From NCBI GenBank assembly GCA_025998955.1, contig AP024676.1, forward strand, positions 62,001 to 126,000: a DNA stretch of 64,000 nucleotides, given 5' to 3'. The first letter of the stretch is position 1. Each line of letters begins with the position of its first letter. The position numbers were made by a program, and so were the translations under genes. This DNA comes from Candidatus Roseilinea sp. (GTDB lineage Bacteria; Chloroflexota; Anaerolineae; J036; Brachytrichaceae). A model generated the notes under the pieces. It had not been told where the DNA came from, made no database searches, and worked only from the letters and a program-made list of their open reading frames with translations. This document shows, one piece after another, positions 44,300-53,256 of this stretch.

Positions 44300-47227
44300 C
44301 TATGCCTTCTCGCTGCCCGGCTTCTCTTCGCCATCGGATTGTGCACGCTGCTTGCGCCGCCGGAGCAGCTCGGAGGCCGTAGCGGCCGCTTGTTGCGGCG
44401 ATGAGGCTTGCGCTTCGACAGGGGAAGGCCCGGCTGACGCGTGCGTAGTAGTAGTCCGGCGCGGCATGATCTGCGGCGCCGGCTCGCGGGTGACGCGGGT
44501 CTTGGCGCGCAGCAGTTGACCCATGCGCCCGCTCGATTCCAGGTTACCGGCCGGCGCGAGCTTCTCGCCGGAGAGGCCGAGCAGTTTGCGCAGGCTGACC
44601 GTAATGCGCCGCACGCCGACGTCGAAGGGCAGCAGCAGCGCGGCGAGCGCCAGCAGCAGCGGGAAGAGGTCGGTGCGTGAAGCAGCGACAGGTGCGTTCA
44701 GCGCGAACGCCTGTGCTGGCGATGCCAGCATCTTGCCACCGCCGAGGGATGCCCAATCACGCAGGTTCTCTTCGCCTCCTTCCATTTGCGCGTATTCGGG
44801 CGAATATGGCCGCACATAGGCGACCGTAGTATCACCCAAGCCACCGGTCGGCTGGCTCGCCTCCGTCGCTGTGATCACCGGCGCCACCCGTACGAAGTAT
44901 GCGCCGGCCTGGTCGAGATAGGTCTCTGCTTCGTAGCGGCCCGGCGCGGTCTGCGTCAATGCAATCTCGCGCGCCTGGCCGTCGCTGTCAATCACGGTCG
45001 CCGTCAGCTTCAAGTCTTCGGCGATCTGCGACTCCGGCACGTCGGCGACGATCACGGTTTGTTCGTCGCGCTGTTGCACATTGACTTGAATCGCGGATTG
45101 TCCGCGATCCAGGATCGTCCAGCGAATGGCTTGTGCCCAGAACTTGGGGAACTCACTCCATCGCACCCAGTTCTTCGCCCAGCGCCCGGTGGCATCCGAC
45201 GTGAACGCCACGGCGCGGCCCAAGCCATACTGCCAAGCGGCAAGCAGCGGGTCGCTCTCGTTAGCGCGCAGGATCACCTGCGCTGCAGGCTTGGCCGTGC
45301 TGGCGATGTAGCCCTGCAGCGCGGGGGCTTCGGTAATGCCGCTCAGGATCGGGCTGGCCATGCCCAGCTTGGGGAAGAAGCTCTGCTCGACGATGTAGCT
45401 GCGCTGCGCCAACGCGGCTTCCTCCGTGAAGATGGTGGGCAGGTTGGCAGCTTTGTCGGTGAAATGATAGCGGCCCTTGCCGATGGCGGCGATCCGCTTG
45501 AGGAAGGGGATGTCGGTGCCGTCACCGAAGGCGACCACGCTCAGCGTGGTGTTGTATTCGTCGCGCATCTTGCGCACGAGTTCGGGCACGCCCTCCTGCC
45601 GCTCGGCGTCGTTGCCGTCGGCCAGCAAGATGATGAACTTGGAAAGCTTGGTGGACTTAGCGACGATCTTCTCGGCCTCCAGCAGCGACTCGTACACGTA
45701 GATGCCGCCACCGCCTGGCGCAATGCTCAGGATTTGGTTGATATATTTGTTCTTATCGCGCCCCCGGAACGGCCCGATCAGGTCCACCAGTTCGGTGTCG
45801 AAGCCGATGACCGTCACCTCGTCGTCCTCGTTCACCAATTCGGCTACGCGCGCGGCAGCTTCGGCTGCTAACCGCATCTTGGTCACGCCATTTTCGATGG
45901 CGCTCATGCTACCGCTCTTGTCCATCACGACCACGATGGACACCGACGGAAAGCGCTTGGGGTCTTTGACCTGCATCTCCACCGGCAACGTCTCTTCCAG
46001 CGGCGTCTTGTAGTAGCCGCCCACGCCGTAGCTATTGGGCCCACCGATGACCACCAGGCCGCCGCCGATGTCGCGCACGTAGCTCTGCAGCGAATACATC
46101 GCGCGCAACGAGAGCTCGCGCGCCGGCACGTTGGCCAGCACCACGGCCTGATAACCGGCCAGCGATTGGATTTCGCTGGGCATTGCGCGCGGCGAGGCTT
46201 CGTCATACTCGATGCCGGTCGCGCTCAGCGCCTCCTTCAGCGCGCTCACCTCGTCTACGCCGGTGGAAGAGGATTCCGGCGGAACCGACACGAGCAAGAT
46301 GCGCGGCGGCCCACCGACGATGACCGAGGACGACAGCGCGTTGTTCTGTGGGCGCACGTCGCTCTCCGGTGCAACCTGCACGCGGAAGGCGCTGAAACCG
46401 GTGCGCGTGGCGTTGGCGCGCACGCTGAATTCGTTGAGCCCGGCGGTGAGGTTGACGACCTCCTGAGCCACGATGTCCGGCCCGGAGAACACGGTGAGCT
46501 GGGCGCGCATGGCCTGATTCGAGCGCACCACGATCTGCAGCGGGATGATCTGGCCGGCCGAGGCGCGCTGGGGCGCATCAACGCGCTCGATGGCTGCATC
46601 GGGGCCTTGGACGGATGGCAACGGCACGACGTCCAGCCGGATGTCGGTGGCGCGCGCCAGCCGGACGGCGGCCTCGGCGTCGCCGACGGTCTGTTTGCCA
46701 TCGCTCAATAGCACGATGCGCTTGGCGGCGTCGGCCGGGAACAGGGACATACCTAGCCGGATCGCGCCCTCCACGTTCGTGCCGGCAGATCGTACCTGCG
46801 CACCGAGCGGTGCCAGGTCGCGCACACCGGACATGGCGCGCTCGATCTGCGCGTCGGCGCCGAAGACGACCACCGCGGCTTCATCGTTCCCATCCGTGCG
46901 CATGCTGCGCAGCGCCTCGCGCACGAACTGCGCCGCCTGCTCCACACCGCTCGGGCCGACGCTGTCCGACGCGTCAATCACGAACACCACGGCCAGTTTG
47001 TTGGTGAGCTGGACGGCCTGCATACCGGCGAGGGCGAGGATGAGCGAGGCCAGCAACGCCCAGCGCACGGCAAGCGCAGCGAGGGCGTGCTTGTTCAGCC
47101 GCCGCTTCGAGGTTGACCGTGTGCCGGCGACCTTGCGCCGCGTCAACAGGCGCGGCAACGCGATCAGCGCACTGATGGGCAAAAGCACCAACAGCACCAG
47201 GAAGACCGGCTGGCTGAACGACAGCAT
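44300..47227 (-). CDS. Membrane protein with two VWA domains and a glutamine amidotransferase-like domain
   Basis: A 975-residue protein with a BatA-like N-terminus (helices about 8-28 and 55-72). The first VWA domain carries the MIDAS motif DASDS (about 83). A beta domain and a class I amidotransferase-like fold (IGGPNSYGVGGYY, about 395) follow. The second VWA domain has a perfect MIDAS, VMDKSGSMS (about 435). A further beta domain and one C-terminal helix (about 855-875) are followed by a cytoplasmic tail rich in Arg, Ala and Ser. Such proteins are common in Chloroflexota and actinobacteria, with unknown function. TAAAAT lies 6 bases before the ATG. Confidence 0.85.
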   Translation of the reverse strand: MLSFSQPVFLVLLVLLPISALIALPRLLTRRKVAGTRSTSKRRLNKHALAALAVRWALLASLILALAGMQAVQLTNKLAVVFVIDASDSVGPSGVEQAAQFVREALRSMRTDGNDEAAVVVFGADAQIERAMSGVRDLAPLGAQVRSAGTNVEGAIRLGMSLFPADAAKRIVLLSDGKQTVGDAEAAVRLARATDIRLDVVPLPSVQGPDAAIERVDAPQRASAGQIIPLQIVVRSNQAMRAQLTVFSGPDIVAQEVVNLTAGLNEFSVRANATRTGFSAFRVQVAPESDVRPQNNALSSSVIVGGPPRILLVSVPPESSSTGVDEVSALKEALSATGIEYDEASPRAMPSEIQSLAGYQAVVLANVPARELSLRAMYSLQSYVRDIGGGLVVIGGPNSYGVGGYYKTPLEETLPVEMQVKDPKRFPSVSIVVVMDKSGSMSAIENGVTKMRLAAEAAARVAELVNEDDEVTVIGFDTELVDLIGPFRGRDKNKYINQILSIAPGGGGIYVYESLLEAEKIVAKSTKLSKFIILLADGNDAERQEGVPELVRKMRDEYNTTLSVVAFGDGTDIPFLKRIAAIGKGRYHFTDKAANLPTIFTEEAALAQRSYIVEQSFFPKLGMASPILSGITEAPALQGYIASTAKPAAQVILRANESDPLLAAWQYGLGRAVAFTSDATGRWAKNWVRWSEFPKFWAQAIRWTILDRGQSAIQVNVQQRDEQTVIVADVPESQIAEDLKLTATVIDSDGQAREIALTQTAPGRYEAETYLDQAGAYFVRVAPVITATEASQPTGGLGDTTVAYVRPYSPEYAQMEGGEENLRDWASLGGGKMLASPAQAFALNAPVAASRTDLFPLLLALAALLLPFDVGVRRITVSLRKLLGLSGEKLAPAGNLESSGRMGQLLRAKTRVTREPAPQIMPRRTTTTHASAGPSPVEAQASSPQQAAATASELLRRRKQRAQSDGEEKPGSEKA

Positions 47228-47233
47228 TGCCCG

Positions 47234-47239
47234 ATTTTA
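47234..47239 (-). promoter_or_regulatory. Candidate -10 box (TAAAAT) for the VWA gene
   Basis: On the minus strand TAAAAT ends 6 bases before the ATG at 47227 with no ribosome site between, the same geometry seen at acuI and the SH3 lipoprotein. Confidence 0.4.
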
Positions 47240-47329
47240 CGGGATGCAAATGATATGAATGTGAGTGCGACCGCCGTGTGCGACCAATAGCCACAGGCCG
47301 CGCCTGTCGAGGCCTGCGCCACTGCGCGC

Positions 47330-48649
47330 CTAGCCCCCACCGTATTGCGCCAGGAAGTTCCTGGCCGCGTCGCGCACCGCCTGGGGGATGACGGTGGTGG
47401 GTTCGATCAGCCGTTTGACCAGGCCGGCGTTTTCGCGTGCCTCGCTGAGCCAGTCGTCGAAGGCGCGCCGCTGTTCGGTTTGCAATTCGCTTTCGGAGAG
47501 CGGCCGGTCTTCGCGGCCTAGCGGCAGCAAGATATAAAAGCTGCCGAGCGACGACGTGATCACCGGTGTCGGCGCGCCGAGCGGCGCGTTGGCCAACTGG
47601 TCGGCGATGTCTATGCCGAACTGGTTTTGTACGCTTGGCCGGCTGGTCCAGGTCATGCTTGCGCCGCTCCCGATCGGCGCCGGCTGCGTGATGGCGTTGG
47701 TCTGCGAAATCAACGCGGCGAAGTCGAGCTCGTTGCGCGCCAGGCGGTCGGCGGCCTTTTGGGCTTCGTCCAGCGTGTTGAAGCGCACATAGTCGAACTG
47801 ATAGTGTGGAGCGACCTTCGGCGTCTCATCGGCGAAGGCTTTCTGCAAGCGCTCGCGATATAGGTTGCTGGCGATCAGCTCGCGCAGGTCCTGCTCGGTG
47901 ATGCCCAGAGGCTGGTAATCGGCAAGCGTGTTCTGCAGGAGCAACTGGAAGTCCCCCTCGGTGATGGACGTCGGCTGCAGGCGTGGCGTGGCGGTAGGCA
48001 GGACGACCGTTGGCTCGGGCGTGACGGTCGGCGTCACGCCGGCCGCGGCGGTTGCAGTGACTTCGCCGGTGGCAGTCGGGATGGGTGTATTCGGGGTGAC
48101 CGGCGTGTAAGTCGGGAACGGCGTCAAGGTCTTGCGGTAAAAGCCAAAACTCTTCTCCAGCTCCTCCGTCACCTCCTCCGGGGTGACCGTGATGCCACGA
48201 CGGGCCGCCTCCTGACGGATGAGCGAATCGTCAATCAGCGTGCTCAGCGCATTTTGCGCGATCTGCTCGGCACTGCTCTGCAGGACGATCTGCTGCAGTT
48301 GCTGCTGGTAGAACTGCTGGAGAAACGCCGCGCTGGGGTCGTTGCTCTGTTGTAATTGCGCGACCTGCTGCTGGAGCTGATTGAAGCGGCCGCGCAGTTG
48401 TGCCTGGTCGTAGCGCATGCGTTTTTGCAGTTGTTGGACGTTGATCGTCTGGTCGCCGACGCTGGCCACCGCGCGCTGAGGCTGGATGACGAAGATGTCC
48501 ACCAAGGCTGCAGTGACCAGCACCACGGTGATCGCCGCGAGCAGAATGCTGCCGAGGATGACGAATTGGCGTTGGCGCCGTTCGCGCTCGTAGCGCGACA
48601 TCTGCATGCGGGTCAAGCGCGCGCTGAGAGGTTCGTTCTTTTTGGTCAT
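47330..48649 (-). CDS. Membrane-anchored SurA/PpiC-like peptidyl-prolyl isomerase
   Basis: A 439-residue protein with a charged cytoplasmic N-terminus, one helix (about 29-54) and an extracytoplasmic SurA-type chaperone domain (VASVGDQTINVQQLQKRM, SLIRQEAARRGITVTPEEV). That domain is interrupted by a Thr/Pro-rich insert of about 50 residues. The parvulin-like domain is at about 300-395 (FNTLDEAQKAADRLARNELDFAALI, IADQLANAPLGAPTPVI). It probably folds exported proteins. The catalytic parvulin residues are not clearly kept, so it may be a chaperone only. Confidence 0.8.
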   Translation of the reverse strand: MTKKNEPLSARLTRMQMSRYERERRQRQFVILGSILLAAITVVLVTAALVDIFVIQPQRAVASVGDQTINVQQLQKRMRYDQAQLRGRFNQLQQQVAQLQQSNDPSAAFLQQFYQQQLQQIVLQSSAEQIAQNALSTLIDDSLIRQEAARRGITVTPEEVTEELEKSFGFYRKTLTPFPTYTPVTPNTPIPTATGEVTATAAAGVTPTVTPEPTVVLPTATPRLQPTSITEGDFQLLLQNTLADYQPLGITEQDLRELIASNLYRERLQKAFADETPKVAPHYQFDYVRFNTLDEAQKAADRLARNELDFAALISQTNAITQPAPIGSGASMTWTSRPSVQNQFGIDIADQLANAPLGAPTPVITSSLGSFYILLPLGREDRPLSESELQTEQRRAFDDWLSEARENAGLVKRLIEPTTVIPQAVRDAARNFLAQYGGG

Positions 48650-48744
48650 GCGAAGTGCAGCAATGGACTCTTCCTCGCACCGGCGAGTTGCAGCGTGCGC
48701 CGTTGCGCGGCAGGAGTCACGCCATCTATGAGCAGGAGGAACGA

Positions 48745-49137
48745 TCAGAAGGCGAGGGATTCCTCGTCAGCAGCTTCTGCGGCGTGATTGTTCTCGTAAT
48801 GTGGCCGGCGTTCGCCCAGCACGACCATCTCGTTGGCGACGATTTCCGTGCGGTAATGGCGCTTGCCTTCGCTATCCTCCCAGCCTCGCGTTTGCAGCCG
48901 GCCCTCGATGTATACCTGCTGGCCGCGCGAGAGGTGCTGCTTGCAAATTTCGGCCAGGCTGCCCCAGGCGATCACATTGAACCATTCGGCCTCTTCGTGC
49001 CGCTGGCCATCCGGCGTCGTCCAATCACGGCGTGTCTCCACAGCAAACGACGTCACGGCCTTGCCGCTGGGCGTATATCGCAACTCTGGGTCACGTCCTA
49101 GGTGACCGATGATCATAACCTTGTTCAGTCCACGCAT
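48745..49137 (-). CDS. ssb: Single-stranded DNA-binding protein
   Basis: A 130-residue OB-fold protein, MRGLNKVMIIGHLGRDPELRYTPSG, with the core TSFAVETRRDW and EWFNVIAWGSLAEICKQHLSRGQQVYIEGRL. The tail ends ADEESLAF, a variant of the acidic DDDIPF tip that recruits replication proteins. It is shorter than E. coli SSB, with almost no linker. It follows rpsF by 130 bases, the usual rpsF-ssb order, but rpsR is absent from this spot. Confidence 0.94.
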   Translation of the reverse strand: MRGLNKVMIIGHLGRDPELRYTPSGKAVTSFAVETRRDWTTPDGQRHEEAEWFNVIAWGSLAEICKQHLSRGQQVYIEGRLQTRGWEDSEGKRHYRTEIVANEMVVLGERRPHYENNHAAEAADEESLAF

Positions 49138-49267
49138 CGTGCTTGAACTCCACGGACGATCGTCACATGCTGTCCGTTCATCCGTCGCGCATCACACTTG
49201 ATCACATCACTTGAAACGATCGCTAAACTTGAGAAGTAAACGAAACGCTAGAAGCGAATCGTGAGCG

Positions 49268-49669
49268 TCAGGCTGCAGAAGGTGCAGGTTGCGTTTCCAA
49301 AGCTTCCGCCGACTTCGTGGCGGACGTCTCGTGGGCAGCCTGAGCCTCGACTTCCGCGCCGCCGCCTGATTCCGTGCCATCATGCTCATCGGCGCGCACG
49401 AGCAGATAGCGAATGATGTCCTCTGTTAGGCGCAGCCGCTGCTCGATCCGCGCCAAACTGGACGCCTCGAGTTCGACAACTGAGAAGACGTAGAACCCCT
49501 CGCGATACTTGCGAATGGGATAGGACAACGGACGCAGTCCCCATTGTGTGGTCTCGACGACGGCGCCGCCTTCGGATGTCACGAAGCTGCTCACGCGTTC
49601 GATCAGCGCGGCTAACGCGCTCGCGTCCAGATCGGGTTTCGCGATATAGGTGAGTTCGTACTTGCGCAT
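49268..49669 (-). CDS. rpsF: 30S ribosomal protein S6
   Basis: About 133 residues from MRKYELTYIAKPDLD. The S6 fold is shown by WGLRPLSYPIRKYREGFYVFSVVELEA and LRLTEDIIRYLLVRADEHD. An Ala/Glu-rich tail of about 40 residues follows, as in many actinobacterial and Chloroflexota S6 proteins. An aaaggag site lies 15 bases upstream of this ATG, rather far; an upstream in-frame ATG at 49714 would add 15 residues not found in S6. Confidence 0.94.
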   Translation of the reverse strand: MRKYELTYIAKPDLDASALAALIERVSSFVTSEGGAVVETTQWGLRPLSYPIRKYREGFYVFSVVELEASSLARIEQRLRLTEDIIRYLLVRADEHDGTESGGGAEVEAQAAHETSATKSAEALETQPAPSAA

Positions 49670-49858
49670 ATGAATCGTCTTGATTGCTCCTTTCCTCGGA
49701 ATCGTTGCCCTCACTTCAAGCCGCCTAACGGTGCAGGCCGCCCTTGAGAGAGCGGAAAGTCAGCCGCATCGAGGTCATCGTGCGGCCGCGGGCAGGCGGG
49801 ATAATATATCACGAGTCCGGTTTGATTTACAATCTTCGATCGCCGGTAGATCCAGCCC
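49670..49858. promoter_or_regulatory. Divergent promoter region of rpsF and the acetyltransferase-like gene
   Basis: 189 bases without a gene. For the rightward gene TACAAT lies at 49828-49833 (25-base leader). gataatatat at about 49800 offers AT-rich -10-like sequence for either strand. No S6 autoregulatory structure could be recognised by eye. Confidence 0.35.
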
Positions 49859-51013
49859 ATGAGCAGTCCCATTGTCGTCTCAGAGTGTCGCACGCCTCAG
49901 GAGCGCCAGCAGTTTATCGAGTTCCAATGGGAAATTTATAAAGATGACCCCTATTGGGTGCCGCCCTTGATGAGTGAGCGCATGGCGTTTTACGACAAGG
50001 CGAAGAACCCCTTCTTCGAACATTCCGACGCCGCCATGTTCACGGCGCGGCGCGACGGACGGATCGTCGGCACGATCGTCGCGATCCAGAACAACCGCCA
50101 CAACGCTTTTCACAACGAGAAGACCGGCTTCTTCGGCGGCTTCGAGACGATCAACGACTTTGAAGTGGCTGCGGCGCTGTTCGACACTGCGCGCGACTGG
50201 GTAAAGGCGCGCGGCATGAACGTACTGCGCGGCCCGGCCACGCTCAGCCTGAACGATGAGTGCGGGTTGCTGGTGGACGGCTTCGACAGCGAGCCCATGG
50301 TGCTGATGACCTACAACCCGCGCTACTACGTTGAGCTGGTCGAGCGCTATGGGTTCAAAAAGGCGATGGATCTATGGGCGTGGTGGGTATCGGCAGAGAC
50401 GGCACAGCAAGTCATCGGCGAGAAGTTGGCGCGGCTGACCAAGCTGGTCGAAAAGCGTGGTCGCTTCACCGTGCGCACGGCAAATTTCAAACGGTTGGCG
50501 CACGAGATTCAGGCACTCAAGGCGGTTTATGCCAGTGAATCTGGCGCGTGGCGCGAGAACTGGGGGCACGTGCCCATGACCGACCGCGAGCTGGAGCATG
50601 TCGTCCACAACCTCAAGCAGTTCGCCGACCCGGACTTCATCCTGATCGTCGAGTCGCAGGGCAGGCCGGTCGGCATCGGCATTGCGCTGCCGAACGTCAA
50701 TCGTCCCTTGCGCGCAGCGTATCCTAACCCGAAAACGCCAGAATGGTGGACGTTGCTCAAGTTTCTGTACTACCGGCGCAAGATGGTGAACTCGGTGCGC
50801 GTGATCCTGGCAGGCGTGTTGAAGGAATACCGCGCGTCCGGCATCGAGGCTGTGCTGATGTTGAAGATGTTGCAGACGGGTGTCGCCAAAGGGTACATCG
50901 GCGGCGAAATGTCGTGGATCCTGGAGACGAACGACGCCATGAACCGGATCATCGCCCAGGCCGGCGCGGCCGTATACAAGACCTACCGCATCTATGATCT
51001 CCCCATCGGTTGA
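49859..51013 (+). CDS. GNAT-like N-acetyltransferase (YghO-type)
   Basis: A 384-residue protein of the family that begins ECRTPQERQQFIEFQWEIYKDDPYWVPPL and continues NPFFEHSDAAMFTARRDGRIVGTIVA, GFFGGFETINDFEVAAALFDTA and GMNVLRGPATLSLNDECGLLVDGFD. This is a tandem GNAT-type fold; the C-terminal half has YRASGIEAVLMLKMLQTG and ends MSWILETNDAMNRIIAQAG. Substrate unknown; an envelope or lipid link is often suspected. Its last 20 bases overlap the next gene, so the two are probably coupled. Confidence 0.8.
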   Translation: MSSPIVVSECRTPQERQQFIEFQWEIYKDDPYWVPPLMSERMAFYDKAKNPFFEHSDAAMFTARRDGRIVGTIVAIQNNRHNAFHNEKTGFFGGFETINDFEVAAALFDTARDWVKARGMNVLRGPATLSLNDECGLLVDGFDSEPMVLMTYNPRYYVELVERYGFKKAMDLWAWWVSAETAQQVIGEKLARLTKLVEKRGRFTVRTANFKRLAHEIQALKAVYASESGAWRENWGHVPMTDRELEHVVHNLKQFADPDFILIVESQGRPVGIGIALPNVNRPLRAAYPNPKTPEWWTLLKFLYYRRKMVNSVRVILAGVLKEYRASGIEAVLMLKMLQTGVAKGYIGGEMSWILETNDAMNRIIAQAGAAVYKTYRIYDLPIG

Positions 51014-52496
51014 GGCCGCGCCACGTGGCGAAGATGACATCGGACGTCGCGGCGCGTCACGCTCGGCGCATCGCGAGGCGCAGATGAGGCTGCGTATGTC
51101 GTTGGTTGTCCTCAGCGATATTGCGCTCATCAACATCGCGTTTGCGCTGGGCTATGTGGCGCGCTACCGCTGGCAGTTGTTCCGCGACATCGAGTACAAC
51201 GCCGCGTTCAGCGACTACTGGCCGATCCAGGTGCTGTTCACACTCTCGGTGCTCGCGTTCTTCTGGCTGGATGGCGTGTATACGCCGCGCCGCGCGCCGT
51301 CCTGGCTCGACCAAATTTGGACGATCACCGGCAGCGTGCTCAAGGCGATGTTCATCGTGTGGGTGGCGATCTTCATCTACGGACCGGCGGTGTATTCGCG
51401 CCTGTTGATCGCCGAGGCAGGCGTGTTCCTAGTCGTGTGGCTGGGCATCTCGCGCGCGATCAAGAATGCCTACGAGGCGCGCCAACGCGCGCGGGGCATC
51501 GGCGTGTCGAACGTGCTGATCGTCGGCGCGGGCGAGCTGGGTCGGGCGGTGATGCGCACGCTGTTTGCCCGGCCCGATCTGGGCTATCGCTGTATCGGCT
51601 TCCTAGACGATGATCCACGCCGCGGGCACACTGACATTGGCCGCTTCCCGGCGCTAGGTGAGGTTAGCGTGCTGCCCGATTTGCTGCAGCGTTATCAGGT
51701 GGACGAGGTGGTGATCACGCTGCCGTGGTCGGCACAGCCGAAGATCCTGGAGTTGGTCGAGATTTGCCGAGCGCACAACGTGCGGGCGCGTGTCGTGCCG
51801 TCGCTGCTGCAGATCAACCTGCGCCAGTTGGACGTGAACGACTTCGGCGGCATCCCGATGCTCAGCCCGCGCGACGCGCAAGATGGGATCAGCGGTGTGA
51901 AGCGGGTGGTCAAGCGCGGCATGGACATCGTGTTTGGGGGGATCTTCCTGCTCCTATGCCTGCCCATCATCGGCGCCGCCTGCCTGGCCATCCGGTTGGA
52001 GTCACCGGGGCCGGCCATCTTCACCCAACTGCGAGCCGGCCGGAACGGCAAACCCTTCAAGGTCTATAAGCTTCGCTCGATGTACAAAGACGCCGATCAG
52101 ATGCGAGATCAACTGATGGCGATGAACGAAGCCGACGGCCCGATGTTCAAGATCAAAGATGACCCGCGCCGGACGAAGGTGGGGCGCGTGCTGCGCAAGC
52201 TGAGCATAGACGAGATGCCGCAGTTTTGGAACGTGCTCAAGGGCGACATGAGCATTGTCGGGCCGAGGCCGGCGCTGTTGTCCGAAGTGGCGCAGTATGC
52301 AGACTGGCACCGCGAGCGATTGCGGGTGCAGCCGGGCATCACCGGCCTGTGGCAGATCAGCGGGCGCAGCGAATTGTCGTTCGACGAGATGTGCCTGCTG
52401 GACGTGTACTACATCGAGAACTGGTCGCCCTCGCTCGATCTCAAGATCATGTTGCGCACCATTCCCTACGTGTTGTCCGGGCGAGGGGCGTATTAG
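50994..52496 (+). CDS. Polyprenyl-phosphate sugar-1-phosphate transferase (WbaP/WcaJ type)
   Basis: A 500-residue membrane enzyme that starts exopolysaccharide or glycan repeat synthesis by attaching a sugar phosphate to undecaprenyl phosphate. Four to five N-terminal helices (about 35-165) precede a Rossmann-like domain (VLIVGAGELGRAVMRTL). A re-entrant helix follows, then the catalytic region: KRGMDIVFGGIFLLLCLP, GRNGKPFKVYKLRSMYKDAD, RKLSIDEMPQFWNVLKGDMS, VGPRPALLSEV and QPGITGLWQISGRSELSF. The start may be later (ATG 51084), since the first 30 residues are polar. Confidence 0.9.
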   Translation: MISPSVEAAPRGEDDIGRRGASRSAHREAQMRLRMSLVVLSDIALINIAFALGYVARYRWQLFRDIEYNAAFSDYWPIQVLFTLSVLAFFWLDGVYTPRRAPSWLDQIWTITGSVLKAMFIVWVAIFIYGPAVYSRLLIAEAGVFLVVWLGISRAIKNAYEARQRARGIGVSNVLIVGAGELGRAVMRTLFARPDLGYRCIGFLDDDPRRGHTDIGRFPALGEVSVLPDLLQRYQVDEVVITLPWSAQPKILELVEICRAHNVRARVVPSLLQINLRQLDVNDFGGIPMLSPRDAQDGISGVKRVVKRGMDIVFGGIFLLLCLPIIGAACLAIRLESPGPAIFTQLRAGRNGKPFKVYKLRSMYKDADQMRDQLMAMNEADGPMFKIKDDPRRTKVGRVLRKLSIDEMPQFWNVLKGDMSIVGPRPALLSEVAQYADWHRERLRVQPGITGLWQISGRSELSFDEMCLLDVYYIENWSPSLDLKIMLRTIPYVLSGRGAY

Positions 52497-53256
52497 CGCG
52501 GGGTGCGACTCGGCGGAGTTCTTCCGGAGTTGTATTCCACGATCTTCTGCCAGTTCAAGCGCCCATCGGCTTCACAGAAATTCTCAAGCAATTCCTTCGT
52601 GAACTTGTTGACCAAGCTGGTGTAGCGCTGCTGCACCTTCCAGTTGGGTTCGCGCGCCTCGCGCCCGAGCGGTTCGATGATGTCAACATACAGCGTCTCG
52701 ACGCCGGAGATGAAGTGCCAAAACGCTTGACCACATAGCTTGCGATAGTCGCCCTTGTCCTCGTGATCTCCCGTCCGTAGCAGCAGCCATTCACTGCTTC
52801 AATGACTCGCCGCGGTGCGTTCGTGCGCAGAATGGTCTTGGCCTTCTTGAAGTTGTCGAGCATGCGAGCGATTTGTTGGCTGTTGCCCCAATTCGGACCT
52901 GACTTGATGGCGACGATGTAATACACGTCGTCCCTCTCGAATTCCAGGTCAATGCCGGTGGCTGCTGACTTGCGACCACCGTAGACTATTTGGCAAACAT
53001 AGACGGCCAAACCCTCCAGAAAGCTGCCAAACATGCCTTCCTCTTGCGAGGACAGGTAGGCGTCGAGGATGTTGCGCACGAAGGGTTCGGCAGTTTGGAT
53101 GTCCTTCGCCCGATATAGGTAGGGATTCTTTCGCAGAAGGATGTTCTGCAGCGTCAATCGGGATAGGCGCTCTTCACGCGCCTGGTGGAACTTACGAATG
53201 TTTGGATCTATGTAAGCGGCGAGCTGCTCTTCTGTTATCGGCGGCATACTGTTCAC
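52493..53256 (-). pseudogene. PmeII-like type II restriction endonuclease, frameshifted
   Basis: The first 165 or so codons (to CCYGREI) are intact and include the nuclease core GIDLEFERDDVYYIVAIKSGPNWGNS (Asp103, Lys118; shown here in parts as GID and AIKSGPNWG). Reading then shifts frame. Downstream, the other frame gives EDKGDYRKLCGQAFWHFISG, VDIIEPLGREAREPNW, SLVNKFTKELLENFC, LNWQKIVEYNSG and a stop at 52493-52495, exactly the expected C-terminal half. The cause is a duplicated GA in cgggagatcac near 52767; removing one GA restores the frame. The gene is therefore probably inactive. It overlaps the 3' end of the methylase gene by 65 bases. Confidence 0.85.
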
